Positions 22,836 to 34,651 of a DNA stretch of 64,000 nucleotides are shown one piece after another. The position numbers and the translations under genes are program-made. The stretch is from the NCBI RefSeq assembly GCF_002575655.3, contig NC_053037.3:445873793-445937792 (forward strand), in the 5' to 3' direction. Each line of letters begins with the position of its first letter. Position 1 is the stretch's first letter. Under the pieces are notes generated by a model that was not told the DNA's origin, ran no database searches, and saw nothing but the letters and a program-made list of their open reading frames with translations. The stretch comes from Aegilops tauschii subsp. strangulata. Its lineage: Eukaryota > Streptophyta > Magnoliopsida > Poales > Poaceae.

Positions 22836-23075
22836 CACTACAAAAAAATACACTTCCGTGATGATACGTGTTTGTCACAGTAGGTCGCGTTTTTTGTCAT
22901 GCATGTACATCCATGAAAATTTATGACAGAATCAAGATAGTCATACCTGTGCTGTCGTAGAAGTGTTCCATGACATTACCAAAATTATCATCACGGAAGT
23001 GTCCACTTCCATGACGATAAATCGCGCGTCACAGAAGTGCTTTCGTCAAGGGTGACCGACACATGGCATCCACCG
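22836..23075. repeat. left terminal region of the CACTA
   Basis: Copies of a short motif occur in both orientations (ACTTCCGTGATGATACG, CTTCCATGACGATAAATCG, ATCATCACGGAAGTGTCC). Related copies occur at the right end (50465-50580). These are the likely binding sites for a TNPA-like protein. Confidence 0.75.
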
Positions 23076-23224
23076 TAACGGAACGCCGTTAAGCTATCGG
23101 GTCGGGTTTTGGATCCGATAACCTGTTAACAGCCCCGACCAATGGGGATTTTCCACGTGTAAAATCATCATTGGCTGGAGGAGACACGTGTCAGGTCCGC
23201 GTTGGCACAGGTGTCACTCATCCA

Positions 23225-24130
23225 ATGGGCGAGACGCGCCTATGATATGTTGACACGTGGACCGGCCCATCAATTTTAAATGGGTCGGCCCAACTGAAGG
23301 CCCAATAGATTTTGCGGACCATAATGGGCCGGCCCAGCTAAAGGCCCACGAGATTTTGCGGACCATAATGGGCTGGCCCAGCTAAAGGCCCACAAGATTT
23401 TGTGTGCCATAATGGGCCGGCCCAGGTAAAGGCCCACAAGATTCTTGCGGATCATAATGGGCTGGCCCAGCTAAAGGCCCACGAGATTTCTCCGACATTA
23501 AGGGGGCCGGCCCAGCTGTAGGCCCACAAGATTTTGAGGACCCTAGTAGGCTGGCCCATTAACTGGCTGCCATGTTTTGGGCCAAATGCCGGCCCATATT
23601 TGATCCGGTACATTAATGGCCTGCCACGCTTCGAGCCTAATAGTGGCCCATATGAGATCCGGCCCGTTAAAAGCCTACCACGTTCTGGGCCAAATTATGG
23701 CCCAGATCAGGTCCGGCCCTTTAAGAGGCTTTGGGCTCAATTATGGCCCATATCAGATTTGGCCCGTCAAGTAGACACTATGCTTTTGGGCCCACTTGCT
23801 AAAGGCCCACTTAGTAATTCGTCCTGATATTAGTTTTGGCCTGTTAAGGGCCCGTTTAACATTTCGGCCCTATATTAATTTCGGCCTGTTAAAAGCCCGT
23901 CATATAGTTGGGCCTAACTACTGCCCGGTTTGCATCCGGCCTGCTCGCAGCCGATATCTGATTGGGCCAAACAAGGACCGAGACAATTTTGGCCTGTTAA
24001 AAGCCCGTGATTTGATTCGCACAATCATGGGCCGGGGTTCATTTCGGGCTGCTGCCGGCCCGTGAGCTGTTCGGCACGTTTCAGGCCCAACCTACATCGT
24101 GATTGCATGACGGCCCGATTATGTACCGTA
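23225..24130. repeat. GGCCC-rich subterminal repeat array of the CACTA
   Basis: A unit of about 60 bp built on AATGGGCCGGCCCAGCTAAA and GGCCCACAAGATTTTG repeats from about 23270 to 23540. It continues in a more diverged form (GGCCCGTTAAAAGCC, GGCCTGTTAAAAGCCCG) to about 24075. TGGGCC/GGCCCA boxes are also known plant promoter elements, so the array may have transcriptional effects; that is inference. Confidence 0.85.
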
Positions 24131-24239
24131 ATTTTACGGTTTGGCCGGTTTACTGCGAAGACAGGATATATATATATACAGTAAAATAACTGCAGCATCG
24201 TGAATAAGAAAAAACCTAGACTATACAATAAAGAAATTA

Positions 24240-24345
24240 CGGCATATTACATCCACTGGGCATCAAAGTTCGCCACTATAATAATAAAGCACAAGCAGAC
24301 AGCAGATTACATACACTGGGCATCAAAGATCGCCACCAGTGCAAA
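24240..24345 (-). repeat. two ~64-bp repeats in the 3' region of gene A
   Basis: ATTACATCCACTGGGCATCAAA at 24246 and ATTACATACACTGGGCATCAAA at about 24304 head two diverged copies downstream of the gene A stop. Confidence 0.7.
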
Positions 24346-24395
24346 TAAACACGCTGACAAAATAATATACAAAACCGACAGCACTTCAGTAGAGT

Positions 24396-27020
24396 TCAAG
24401 AAAGGTTAGCCCTGCTGGGGAGCTGCAGCGCAAGCAGCTGAGCAAGATGATGAGACTGCGCTTGTTCAACACTTATATCTTCCTCACTCTGAAAGATAAA
24501 CAAGCAGACATATGACAGGTTTGGCACATAAAAGTATCAGTGCTGACAATTCATCACATTTCTTACTGACGAATAAAGTGACACAGTTTAAAATTGCATT
24601 AACACAATATGGTATTGTTCGGGTCAAGACATAGCAGGAAATGACATTGTGAAGGAGTTGGCAGCTTCACGACACCACTGGATTACAGATCAAGAACTCA
24701 TAAGTATCAATGGTTAGTGTGCTGTCAATTTATACCATTTCAGATTGGCAAATAAAGAGTCGGTTTAAATAATAGTAGAATGATATGACATTGTTCATAG
24801 TTAAGACATTGCAGAATATGACATTGTGCTGTAGTGGGTAGGTTCGCCACACCACTGGATTACGGATGAAGAACAGAAGCATACATGAAGTGCAAAAGAA
24901 GATCACTTGCTCTGTATAGTTTAATTTACATGGTATGAAGAAGGAACTTGGTTGTACAACTGAAAACTTAAATTGAGAAAGGACAAACTTTTGTTTATGA
25001 ACTACATAATAAACTTTAAACAAGCAATTTGATGCAAACACCAAAAATAAACAGCTGTTGCAGTCATGCCTAACCAAATATATACAACAAAGTTTGAAGG
25101 CTTGAGATGGACAAACTTACATTATTGGTGAAGACAGGCTCTATAAAGGCCTTGTCCATGCTGATGGGGGGGGGGCAATTTAAGAAGTTTACCACATAAT
25201 CTTCTTCAAAAGCATTGCCTTTATTCTACATTTTATTAAGAGTAAATATAGATGTGATAATATACAAAAAAATGGAGAATATTTAAGATAAGATGAAGAG
25301 TGATGCTACATAACCAAGTATCTATAAATGTAAGTGCAGCTATACAGGCAAAAGGTACAGCCAAGAGCAATGCACAGCTAAACTTCTTCAGTACCAACCT
25401 TATGGTAAGAGTAAATATAGATCTGATGTGTAGAAAATGGAGGGCAAAGGAAAATAAGCTGCAGAGTGATGGTACATGAACAACTACCTGTCATTATAAG
25501 TACACTGATAAAGGACAACATGTACTTACAAGAACAATGCAGAGCTAAAAAAACATTGGCATTGGATATATTCTACACTAATGTAACCATTCATACAGAT
25601 CAGGTAATTTGGAGCGAACAATTGATAAGCAAGCTATCATGCATACTGCTGTCACATAATGAACCAGGTATGTATGCAAGTACAGTGATACAGGACAACA
25701 GGTACTAACAAGAGCAAAGCAGCGGGCAACATATTTGCGATATCATGTCGTTCTTGTCAAACCGGAATTCTTCTTCGAGCAGATTTCCTGCAAAAAAGAT
25801 CCGTAAGGCACATGCGAAAGAGAAGAAGTTCAAATTGTCATGTGATTTCATAGACAGTACCTCATCCTGGGAACGAGACCAGTGCATAACAAGGTTTTTC
25901 CATTCAATGTCTTCTAAATTTAGCATAGGATACTTCACCGGAAATTCGTTTATAGACTTGCCATCAAAGTGTGATTTCCTCAGGTAACACCGATACTGCT
26001 GCAATGCTTCCTTGAAAAGCACAAGCAAGCTTTGCTCGTCATGACTATCCAGATTGACCCCCGCCTAGTTACAACAATGTAATGTAAATCATTGATGTGT
26101 TCAATCAGCAGAAAACGGGAAAATAATAACCATGAATAATAGCACTTACACGTAAGTTGGAGAGGAAGATGTGAAAATGGTGTTTGTCTTCACAATAATC
26201 TTCCCATGATGGGAATATATGCATGTAGTCCCTAACAACATTGAAAGCATTGTCTTTTAAACTAGGAATAAATGGAATGGGGTTCCAATCTGCAGGAATT
26301 GGCCGTCTCTGCAGTTGGGATAGGTCTTCGGCCGGTGGACTTGCTGTACTTTTTGCTGGAGTGGGATTTTTCTGTGGTACAACTGGTGCTATGGAAAATG
26401 AAATCGGTATACCTTTTGCTGGAGTGCAGGTCATGTGTGGTGGGGCTAGTGGTGTGGCCAGTGAAGTATGGGTACAGTCTGCTGGAGTCGGTCCTATGTT
26501 TTGTGTCACTGGTTGTATAGCCAATATAAGTGGGGTGCTGTCTGATTTCTCCAGCACCACCATGTTTTTCAAGGACTTTGCTGGTGCTCCTTCAGGTTCG
26601 GCAATCACCCTCTTCCTTTTTGATGTCTGATGCATAAGAACAACATTTGAGTGGAAAAACATGGTATGATGACAGATGGAATATGCATTGATAATGGATG
26701 GGCATGGCATCTCGACATATATGATGAGTAAACTAAGCAGATGGTGGTGCAACAAAGTAGAAGAAATGCAAGACAACATATGCAAGATACCCGCAATCAA
26801 TAAAACATTGCCAAATTGGAACAGGCACCTTGATGGGTGAACAGGACAGGCCATCTGCCTTTGACTCCTCGAGGTTAGAATAGTCATTAGGATCATATTC
26901 TGAACAAGAATCAACAGGTGGGGAGCGTATGAGTTTCATTGCATCCAGAATGGCACTCAATGCCTTGGTGCCAATTTTGTAAGTCATTGCAGTGTTTAGC
27001 TTCAAGAGTGGACTGCTGCT
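24396..27020 (-). CDS. CACTA-type gene A (TNP-like), multi-exon
   Basis: Reverse-strand exons recognisable by splice sites and frame are about 27020-26829 (LSAILDAMKLIRSPPVDS), 26626-26150 (Pro/Thr-rich, ending NAFNVVRDYMHIFPSWEDYC), 26064-~25740 (YRCYLRKSHFDGKSINEFPV and WKNLVMHWSRSQDE), ~25220-25119 (ISMDKAFIEPVF) and 24488-24396 (ISVEQAQSHHLAQLLALQLP, then stop). The W-x-x-LV-x-x-WS segment and the position near a CACTA end suggest a TNPA/Ptta-like DNA-binding product. A likely first exon is near 28172-28270 but contains an in-frame TAG. Exon limits are by eye and the function is inferred. Confidence 0.55.
24510..25115 (-). repeat. duplicated intron segments of gene A, copy set 1
   Basis: A segment with AAATAAAG, then GACATTGT...GACACCACTGGATTAC, occurs twice (about 24570-24700 and 24750-24870), diverged, within the last intron. 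Confidence 0.6.
25225..25735 (-). repeat. duplicated intron segments of gene A, copy set 2
   Basis: AAGAGTAAATATAGAT recurs at 25240 and 25407, and a segment like GTACTTACAAGAACAATGCAGAG recurs near 25350, 25525 and 25705 in diverged form. These make about three copies. Confidence 0.6.
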
Positions 27021-27413
27021 AGTGCGACACAAAGCAGCTACACAGATCATAGTGTAGATATAACGGGAAAACCTTAAGCATCAGAGTAAAATCAGCAAAG
27101 TGGAACTTGCTGGAATATATGTGCTAGTATTGCCGGTACGGCTAGAAAGGCTTCGGATACCAGCTCTCTTCAAGTGAAGGTGCGGTACTGTTAATATCAG
27201 TGTAACTCTCAAAGGCGACACAGCTCCCCGCATTTCCTTGCTATTCTTATAGGATTCAAGTTGGCAGGCCACTACAAATCCTATTCCTATGTTTACAAGA
27301 TCCTACCAATCAAAGAGGCTCAAAGTGTCCATCACAACCGACCGTATAGACCTCTACACTGCAAATGTCCCTGCTCATCTTCAGTACAAGGAACATACTG
27401 TACTACTATCATA

Positions 27414-27572
27414 CTCCCTCCGTTCCAAAATATAAGTCTTGGTAGAGATTTCCACTATGGATCACATACAGATGTATCCAGATACATTTTAGAGTGTAGA
27501 TTCACTCATTTTGCTCCATTTGTAGTCCATGGTGGAATCTATACAAAGACTTGTATTTAGGAACGGAGAGAG
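27414..27572. mobile_element. Stowaway-type MITE, 159 bp
   Basis: CTCCCTCCGTTCCAAAATATAAG and CTTGTATTTAGGAACGGAGAG are inverted and flanked by TA on both sides. It lies upstream of the main gene A exons inside the CACTA. Confidence 0.88.
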
Positions 27573-28640
27573 TACATATTAAAGAAGAACGGAAGAGGAA
27601 CATGGTAAAGAAGAGCAAGAAGATTTTGGATAATAAAATGTTGGTTGCGCAGTGCCCACACATGGTGAACCAGAGCGCATTAAGAATGCAACTCCCAGCT
27701 GTCTCTCGACCATTTCAGGCGGTTGGATGAAGATCCTACGTCTCCTAACCCTTCTTCTTCCTCGTCTCTGATTCTTCCCATACAGAACACCGCACGGGCC
27801 GCCGGCCGGACCACCGGCCCCCGCCGCCTGTGTTCCTCCGCCACCCCACCCCCACCCCAACCCCCACCCGCGTCGAGTTTTCTTTGTTCGATGAGGCCCC
27901 ACAACCACCCGAGCCCCTTCGATCGCACCGGCGAACTCTGAAAAATCGACTGACCCAATTTTGAAATTTAGTCTACTGTGATTTAACTAGTGTGGAATAT
28001 AAAAGGGGAAAACCATAAGCATTGGGAGTATAGTGTTGAGCGTGCCATGGCGGATCTGAAGGTGCAAACCGGACAAAGGCAACTTCGCAACCAAGACAAG
28101 AAATCAGAGTAAAGCAGTGGCGATCTATTTTCTTGCTGCGATAAATAAGTTGAGCAGATACGAAAGAGTACCGCCTCTGGTGCGGCGCCGTGTATGCATC
28201 TGCTGAGAATTTGACGGTGCTGCGGTAGCGATGGCTGTCGGCAGCGTGGAAGCAGATCTAGGAGGGTAGACGGTGGCGGGGGGGGGGGGGGCGCGGTGGA
28301 CGAGACGGTCGTAGGAGCAGCGCCGGCAAGGTGGACGACGGCGGGGATGAAGCGAGAGGACGGGATGCAAGGATCCCGGTCCGAAGCCGTGGATGAGAGA
28401 GGTCGATCTCTTGTAATGGATGGCGGCGTCGGGGTATCACCTCCGGCATGGTGGAGGAGGACGGCGGTGGATGGGGTGGCGGACGGCGGCGGACGGAGGA
28501 GGGTGGGGTGGAGAGGGTGTTTTGGCGCCCACGGAGTACGAATGGGGAAAAGGGAGGTAGAGAGGAAGGGGGAACCATGTATTCAGGGCGCGCTTGTCTC
28601 AAATGCGAGGAAATTTACAAACTTAGCCCCGTTTCAAATT
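27573..28640 (-). other. GC-rich 5' region of CACTA gene A
   Basis: This holds GC-rich leader-like DNA on the reverse strand and a G-run near 28278-28290. It also contains an exon-like stretch (ICFHAADSHRYRSTVKFSAD) ending at a GT donor at 28171-28170. That stretch resembles the first exon of gene B (SRICFPEADAKRRST), but an in-frame TAG precedes it. Confidence 0.4.
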
Positions 28641-28830
28641 TCTACTACATCACATCAACATTAGTCGGTTGGGGATAGGACGGTAATCTCGCATACACCG
28701 AATATTTGCCGACGAGAGTTTGTTTTTGGCGCCCACCGTGTATGAATATGAATCGGGGAGGGAGTCGATTTCGGCCGAGGACACACTGTGTTTTGGTGCC
28801 CACCATGTATGAATCCGGGTGAGAGGCGGT
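28519..28830. repeat. three spaced repeats of a TTTTGGCGCCCAC segment
   Basis: TTTTGGCGCCCACGGAGTAC (28519), TTTTGGCGCCCACCGTGTATG (about 28725) and TTTTGGTGCCCACCATGTATG (about 28793), each followed by GAATnnGGGnG-like sequence. Confidence 0.75.
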
Positions 28831-28899
28831 TACGTCACGTTTGGGTGAAATTACAAACCTACCCCTATCGAAACCTATAGAAATCCAGCAGATAGGCTT

Positions 28900-30220
28900 T
28901 GCGTGGCAGGGATAGGCAGTAGTGATTTCCATCTCGCAGATTTTGGTTTCGGGCGGTTACTGCGACTTTCCCCGCTTCGTTCAAATTTTGCAGAGTGCAC
29001 GTTTACCGTGCCAACTCAATTCGAATCCCGTTTGTATTCTATTTTTTTTCGGGCGGGATCCATTTTCAATTGGAATTACATTCTATATACATCATTTTTT
29101 ATATATACTTTCAAAAGCACAACAAAGAATTCTGTTCCTTTATATGTATAATATGATTTACAAATACAACGATCTCGAAATCTTAAGGTTGAATTCGAAT
29201 TTTTTTAACCAAATTATGTTCTACTAAAATGTATGGATCAGTAATATCTACATATTAAATAACGTAGATGTGCATGAATTTATATGAGTATGCATGTTTG
29301 ATAGATCAATTTTGGTTTGAGTATGGATTACATGTATCATCATCTCGAATTCAAATATTTGAATCCCTTTTTTGTTCACTCCTTTCACGCCCATCTCTCT
29401 CGCATGCATGCTCCTTCAGGTAGCTATCACTCTCTTTTCTCCAGCTCACCCGCACGCTCACTTCATGTTTCTCCTATCCTCGCAAACATGGTCTCTCGAC
29501 GTCTCCCTTGAGAAGTGTCACACTCTCCCTATCATTATACATTACATGGTTTTCATTATCTCTCATGTCTCTACTGTTCTCTGGTATCACTTGGTACCTA
29601 AGCTTTCTTTTTCACCGCCACACACACAGTCTCCACTTGTCTTTCACTTTGTCTTTCTCTCTATGGATTCTCTCACACACCCTATATGTCTCTACATATG
29701 ACTCATACCACTAAAATTACTCTCTCTCTCTCTCTCCTGTAGACACAACATTTGTTGCGGTCTCCTTTTCGTCTCCATCCCAGACTGACATTATTCATTT
29801 GTTTACCAATCAGACAACCCCGACTACCGTCTCCTCTCTCTCACGGACACACACACAACTCCTGCTTCCACTCCCCTTCCCGACTACCGTCTCTCTCTCA
29901 CACACACACAAAACTCTCGCTTTCGCACCCCAACTCGTATTTCTCTCACAAACATTTATCGACTAGCTAGCCTCTAGATAGGTTTATACACCCGCACACT
30001 CGTGCTTCCACCATCGCATACATGTCTCTCTCCCGCTCCTTGTATCTATGTAGATTTTTCTTCCCTTCTTGAGACACGCCCTCTCGATCGTGAACACACA
30101 CTATCGCCTCATTTTAAGCTGATACCTATCGCACACACACTCCTTGTGTCTTTGTCACACATGCACTCCGTCCTCCTCCACTCTCCCTCTCTCTCACACA
30201 CACATGGGCTTTTTGCAACA
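28900..30220. repeat. CT/CA-rich low-complexity tract
   Basis: AT-rich DNA to about 29370 is followed by 0.85 kb dominated by (CT)n and (CA)n runs (for example 29721-29737, 29847-29857, 29891-29910). A related tract of opposite strand bias lies at 35270-36210. Open frames here are compositional. Confidence 0.75.
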
Positions 30221-30660
30221 ACTAGCAAGATGCCCATGCGTTGCATGGAACATCAAGATGCATTTGTATGAGTAGTTTATCTTGCGGGGGAAAAGGATGA
30301 ACGAGGGAAGGCCTTATTTGCAAATGTGGAGAGGGGTGTGGGTATCTTTTTGCAAAATTGCCATAGTTTCCTTCCTATCCGTCAGATATAGATCGGACGG
30401 CCTATATTGCAGGATGGCAGGCACACGATCATCACCGACAATGCTTTTTATAAGAGTAGGGATAAAAAATAGAGTTGGTGATGATGGTGGGCCTGCCATC
30501 CTGCAATGTAGGTCGTCCGATTTATATCTAACAGATAGGAAGGAAAATATGGCAATTTACCCGCACTCTTCACCACATTTGTAGATAAGGCCTTCCCTCG
30601 TTCATCCTTTTCTCCCACAAGATCTTGATGTTCCGTGCAACGCACGGGCATCTTGCTAGT
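30221..30660. mobile_element. 440-bp fold-back element
   Basis: The left arm (ACTAGCAAGATGCCCATGCG, GAACGAGGGAAGGCC) and right arm (GGCCTTCCCTCGTTC, CGCACGGGCATCTTGCTAGT) are long imperfect inverted repeats of about 190-220 bp around a short centre near 30450-30470. The superfamily is not assigned. An end of the same family occurs at about 30848-30874 and another at 42107-42145. Confidence 0.88.
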
Positions 30661-31475
30661 AAGAGTAGAAATTAGACACATACCACTTCTCGAATCTTGA
30701 AACCAACAACATTCCTCCCTTATCTCATCAAAACCGCCAAAGGAATATATTTTGAGTGAAACATAACATATTTTTAGTGATATACGTATTTCAAAACTAG
30801 ACTTTTTTTCTATCAAATCGGTGAATATGTATTAATCTACTTTGATCGTGTGGCAACGCATTGGCACATTGCTAGTAGTTATTATAATTTTTTGGCACCA
30901 GACAAACGGTGGAGTACATATACGAAGAGAAGAGGCGCACGCACGCAGTCGGCCTCTCGCTGTCTCGCACACATGAGTGTTACGTAAAGGCGACGTTAAC
31001 AAATAAACCCTAAAACCCTAGGTGCACGATTGCTGCATTCGCGGGTACCGGGTACGTGGTGGAGCACCTTTGTAGGAATAGTCAGCTCGCGTGATAATTT
31101 GATCTGTAGGAGTTGATGGTCGGGACCACAGGTGAACGACTTGGAGCGCGGTGGCTCGCCAGTTGCCACAGATCGAGTAGCCACATTTAAAATATCGTTT
31201 TTAGCGGGGTTAAGAGTTCCGATTTTCAATGGCGCGTTATAAGTAGTAAGTAGTTTTTAGAACGATTGGTATGGAGCGAAAATGGAATTCATAGTACTAC
31301 GTACCTCCTTGGCGTATGGTTGTATGGTTTTTTTTGCGATGGAGGTTGTATGGGTTTATGTTGCGAGATGTTGAACCTGGTAGTTCTAGGGCAAATACTA
31401 TGGTTTAGGTTTAGATGCTGGTTTTCAGTAATGAAAATCGGAAGGGGAAACCCTTCTTTGATTAAAAAAAACTAC
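30661..31475. other. no gene; related fold-back end and telo-box-like sequence
   Basis: It contains GCAACGCATTGGCACATTGC (30852-30871), which is one end of the fold-back family, and AAACCCTAAAACCCTA near 31006-31020. No coding region is seen. Confidence 0.4.
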
Positions 31476-31601
31476 TACCTCCATTCTGGTTTACTAGTCC
31501 CCATCGTACTTTGGGTCAAAGTTTGTCCACGAATTTTACTTGTAAAATGTGAATGGAAAACGAGATTTTGTTATACCCAAACAAAAAAGGACTGGAGGGA
31601 G
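31476..31601. mobile_element. Stowaway-like MITE
   Basis: CTACCTCCATTCTGGTTTAC and AAAAAAGGACTGGAGGGAG form weak inverted ends next to TA. The family is that of the 41102-41582 element (CTGGTTTA...GTCCCCAT). Confidence 0.6.
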
Positions 31602-32167
31602 TGATTGCTCTGACACGGACGCGACCTCTCATAGCGCAGGCATTGAACCGGCGCGCCGGCCAAGAGGGCCGCACTCGCTGCAGGCTCGGCTGAGCACGCC
31701 TCCTCGCCGCGTGCAACCAGCTTAAGACTGCCCAGCCTGCCTTCATTGAATCCGCGCGTGTGCCGGCAACACGTCCTTCCGCGAGCCGGCAGGCATTTTA
31801 GAACACAAAAAATGACTAAAATATAATTAATTTACGCATGGTCTTGACTTGTTGTGCTTGCACTGGTAGCAGGAACTAGTAGAGGATTTTCTTTATTTAT
31901 AACTCTCCTCACATTTTTTGGCTTTGAAGTGAATCATGGTTGTGGACATTATGTATGAATGTGCAGATATCTGTGAACATGAGTTTGATGTGGAAGTTGA
32001 ACTTGGAATGTCGGGCTTGCGCGTGAACTATACCATGTCCAATGCTTCGTCTGTTATTGTTTGGAAAGTAATTGCTGTTATTACATGACCCGAAAAAAAC
32101 ATTTTGTGCCACATCAGTAGATGCACGGACATCACAACAGGCATGCTGACTGGATAAACATTTGAAC

Positions 32168-34257
32168 CTAGCTATTATGAAGGAAATTTGTATTGACAAC
32201 AGTTTTAGATAGCAGGAGACGCCTAGCCTGCTCTGTCTGTGCTAGCTTATTTCTGGCTTCTTCCATCTCTTCTTTGGCTTGGGTGAAGAGAGCATCTGAT
32301 TGCTCTTTTCGCTTCTTCAGGAACTCAGCTACATTCTCAAGGGCTGCTGCATGCTTTCTTTCAGCCTTTACTAATGCCACGAGGACACAAACAGCTGACG
32401 ACTCCACCTGGCTTGTGTGTAATCCAGCATCATCTGGGAATTTGCACCTTGTGTCTAATCCAACATCATTAGGGAACTGGCACCTTGTGTGTAATCCAGC
32501 CTCATTTTGGAAACATGATCTCGAGGTTGACCATACTTCCCTCCTCGCAGGAACTGCATCCTGACATGAAGCTACTTCTTTTTTAGATCAATACTCAGAG
32601 CAACCTAGATCCATTTAGTAGAAGCCAGATAAACAGAACTCGGAGAAGTGAATTCAAAAGAAAAAAATAAAAACAGACTACAAGGTGAGAACACCCACTT
32701 CCTACATCAAGCTAAAAACGAAAGCATTAGGACGATTAAGACTCTTCTTATTACACATCGAAGAACACCACGCTTAAGAGAAATAGAAACTACAACATAT
32801 ACACATCGAAGAACACGAGGCTACACGAAAGTAATTGAAAGGGTGTTACTTACCAAAGCTCGTTTTACAGGTTCGGTGCAGCTCCTCTTTAACTTGCCAC
32901 GCTCCTTGAAGATGTCCCGAATATCCCGTGTTTGGTCTTCATTGCTCCTCTGCATGTTCGCACTCGTGGTTTTAAAATCTCAACATGGCAAGAAAAATAT
33001 ACTACTAGTAATACTCGCGCATCTTGTGGGCAACATTAAAGCACTCGTCTGCCATGTTAGAGCATCTCCAACAGAATCGCAACGCGTGCCGCTTTAAAAT
33101 AGCGTTTACAGTGCTGAGATCGAGAAGTAGATACTAGAGAGTAGAGGATAGTTCTCAGCATAGATAGATAAAAAAAGATAATTCAACTACTCCTCGTCGT
33201 CCGACTCCTCCTCCTCGGTGATGTCCTCCTCCGACGTCTGACTGTAGGCGTGAAGATACCGATCGTCGTCGGATTCCCAGGGCGACGCTACTCCTAGCCT
33301 CATGTTGAATTGAGCGTCCGCTTTTCGCCTACGCTTGTCCTCACGATAGGCGGCTTGCTCCGCCCTCCTCTTATCCCTCTCCTCCATCCTTTGCGCGTAG
33401 AACTCGCGCTCGTTGATGATGTCCCGCGGGAAGTGTTGGCGCCACAGCGCCCTAAGCCGCGGCAGAGGCGTGAGCTCCTACGCCCGCTCCCGCGTCGGCA
33501 CGTTGGGGAAGTTCAATGTTCTATGAGGCCACCGGAGGCGCCACACCGCCGCGTCGTATGCGCGGGCGGCCTCGTTGGCGGTGTCGAAATTGCCGAGGCC
33601 GAGGCGCATCCCGCGGAACCGGATCTCGGCGGAGAACCGCCGGAGGGGCACGCACGGACGCCGCTGTATCCCCAAGTTTCCCGGCGACGTGGCAGCATGG
33701 TGGCGCGGCGGCGGCGAGGCGAAAAAGAGCGGGGAGAGAGAAGTGGCGAGGCACAGAGCGGGGAGAGAGCGGTGGCAAGGCACAGAGCGGTGGGAGGGCG
33801 TTGGATTTTATAAAGCGCGCCGGACGCCGCGCGCCAAAACTAGCGCACGCCCGGCCGCTTTTTCCCGCGCGCGCGCGATCCTTTCCCGACGTCTCTGCTA
33901 TCTCTGCTCTCTTCTGTACTAGCGCGATACAGGAGCGACGCACAATTACAAGCTGATATTCTGTTGGACAATGGAGGCTATAACCAATTACTTTTACGGG
34001 AACAATAGCACCCAGGAAATTTGAAGGGTAGGTATGAACAAAATTGGAACTGCACATGTACTACTAAGTGATTCAATACACACATTACCAATCGAGGAGG
34101 AGAACGATGGTCGTGGCGGCCTCTGTGAGTCATGGTCGGCAACGGGAGTCAGTTCATTGTCCACGACGGTGGTACTTCTGCGCTTGGCGTCGGCTTCCGG
34201 GAAGCAGATCCGAGACCGTGGAAGACGATGCCGGGGAAGAGGCTCCGTGTACGACAA
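32168..34257 (-). CDS. CACTA-type gene B, coiled-coil product, split by a TIR insertion
   Basis: The proposed first exon, 34257 to about 34103, starts MSYTEPLPRHRLPRSRICFP and ends at a GT donor. A middle exon near 33000-32860 contains RSNEDQTRDIRDIFKERG and ends at GTAAGT. The last exon, about 32560-32168, holds three 15-residue repeats (NEAGLHTRCQFP, NDVGLDTRCKFP, DDAGLHTSQ) followed by a charged helical stretch (VKAERKHAAALENVAEFLKK to LAQTEQARRLLL) likely to form a coiled coil. The first intron holds the insertion at 33059-33967. I do not recognise a named domain. Its first exon resembles that of gene A, so it is probably element-encoded. Confidence 0.5.
32400..32520 (-). repeat. three ~45-bp coding tandem repeats in gene B
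   Basis: TTGTGTGTAATCCAGCATCATC, TTGTGTCTAATCCAACATCATT and TTGTGTGTAATCCAGCCTCATT head three units that encode the AGLHTRCxFPxD repeats on the reverse strand. Confidence 0.85.
33059..33967. mobile_element. Harbinger-like TIR element carrying an AP2 gene remnant
   Basis: The left end GAGCATCTCCAACAGAAT follows TTA, and the inverted ATTCTGTTGGA lies at 33957-33967, where the right end appears lost. The cargo on the reverse strand is an AP2/ERF-type pseudogene. The left end resembles those of 4636-5445 and 13272-13620. Confidence 0.5.
33187..33698 (-). pseudogene. AP2/ERF-domain gene, one frameshift and one stop
   Basis: The frame opens with the AP2-like YSGVRACPSG, shifts frame near 33630-33650, and continues RFSAEIRFRGMRLGLGNFDT, ANEAARAYDAAVWRL and PHRTLNFPNV, which is the helix and C-terminal part of an AP2 domain. 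A TAG at 33478-33480 interrupts before a charged region (RLRALWRQHFPRDIINERE) and the acidic C-terminus (TSEEDITEEEESDDEE). The conserved YRG arginine reads Ser. Related short AP2-like genes are commonly found next to transposons in wheat relatives. A functional DNA-binding factor is not expected. Confidence 0.85.
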
Positions 34258-34651
34258 CGACGGTGGACCAGCTCCAGTGTGGCGTACGAGGTCGTCGATG
34301 AGGCAGATGCGCTGCGGTGGACGAGTGCGCCGATGTAAAGGGGAGGAGCACGAAGGCTGCGGTGCCGTGGAGAAGTCTATTTTGCAGTGGGGATAGAAAA
34401 TGGGGAGTATTCAGGTGTACTACTCTGGGTGCCGGGGTGGGGTTGGCTGGGTAGGGTGAACCTGAAGTTACGAAAACAGCCCCCTACCAAGCGTCATCCG
34501 TAGGCCTATTCCGAAGGCTATGATGGTAACTTCCCACTGCTCGAATCAGGGTCGCGGGAGATTTTCCCGCCGACCTCAAAATTTTGTGACACTGGACTCC
34601 CCGTGTGGCGTGTTGAGTGATTCGGCTAAGCAACTAGCGAGTAGTAGTAGT

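Noticed and set aside
29372..30220. several open frames of 60-110 codons
   Set aside because: They are CT/CA low-complexity translations with no domain.
31005..31021. telomere-like AAACCCTAAAACCCTA
   Set aside because: Only two units are present; it is more like a telo-box or chance than an interstitial telomere tract.
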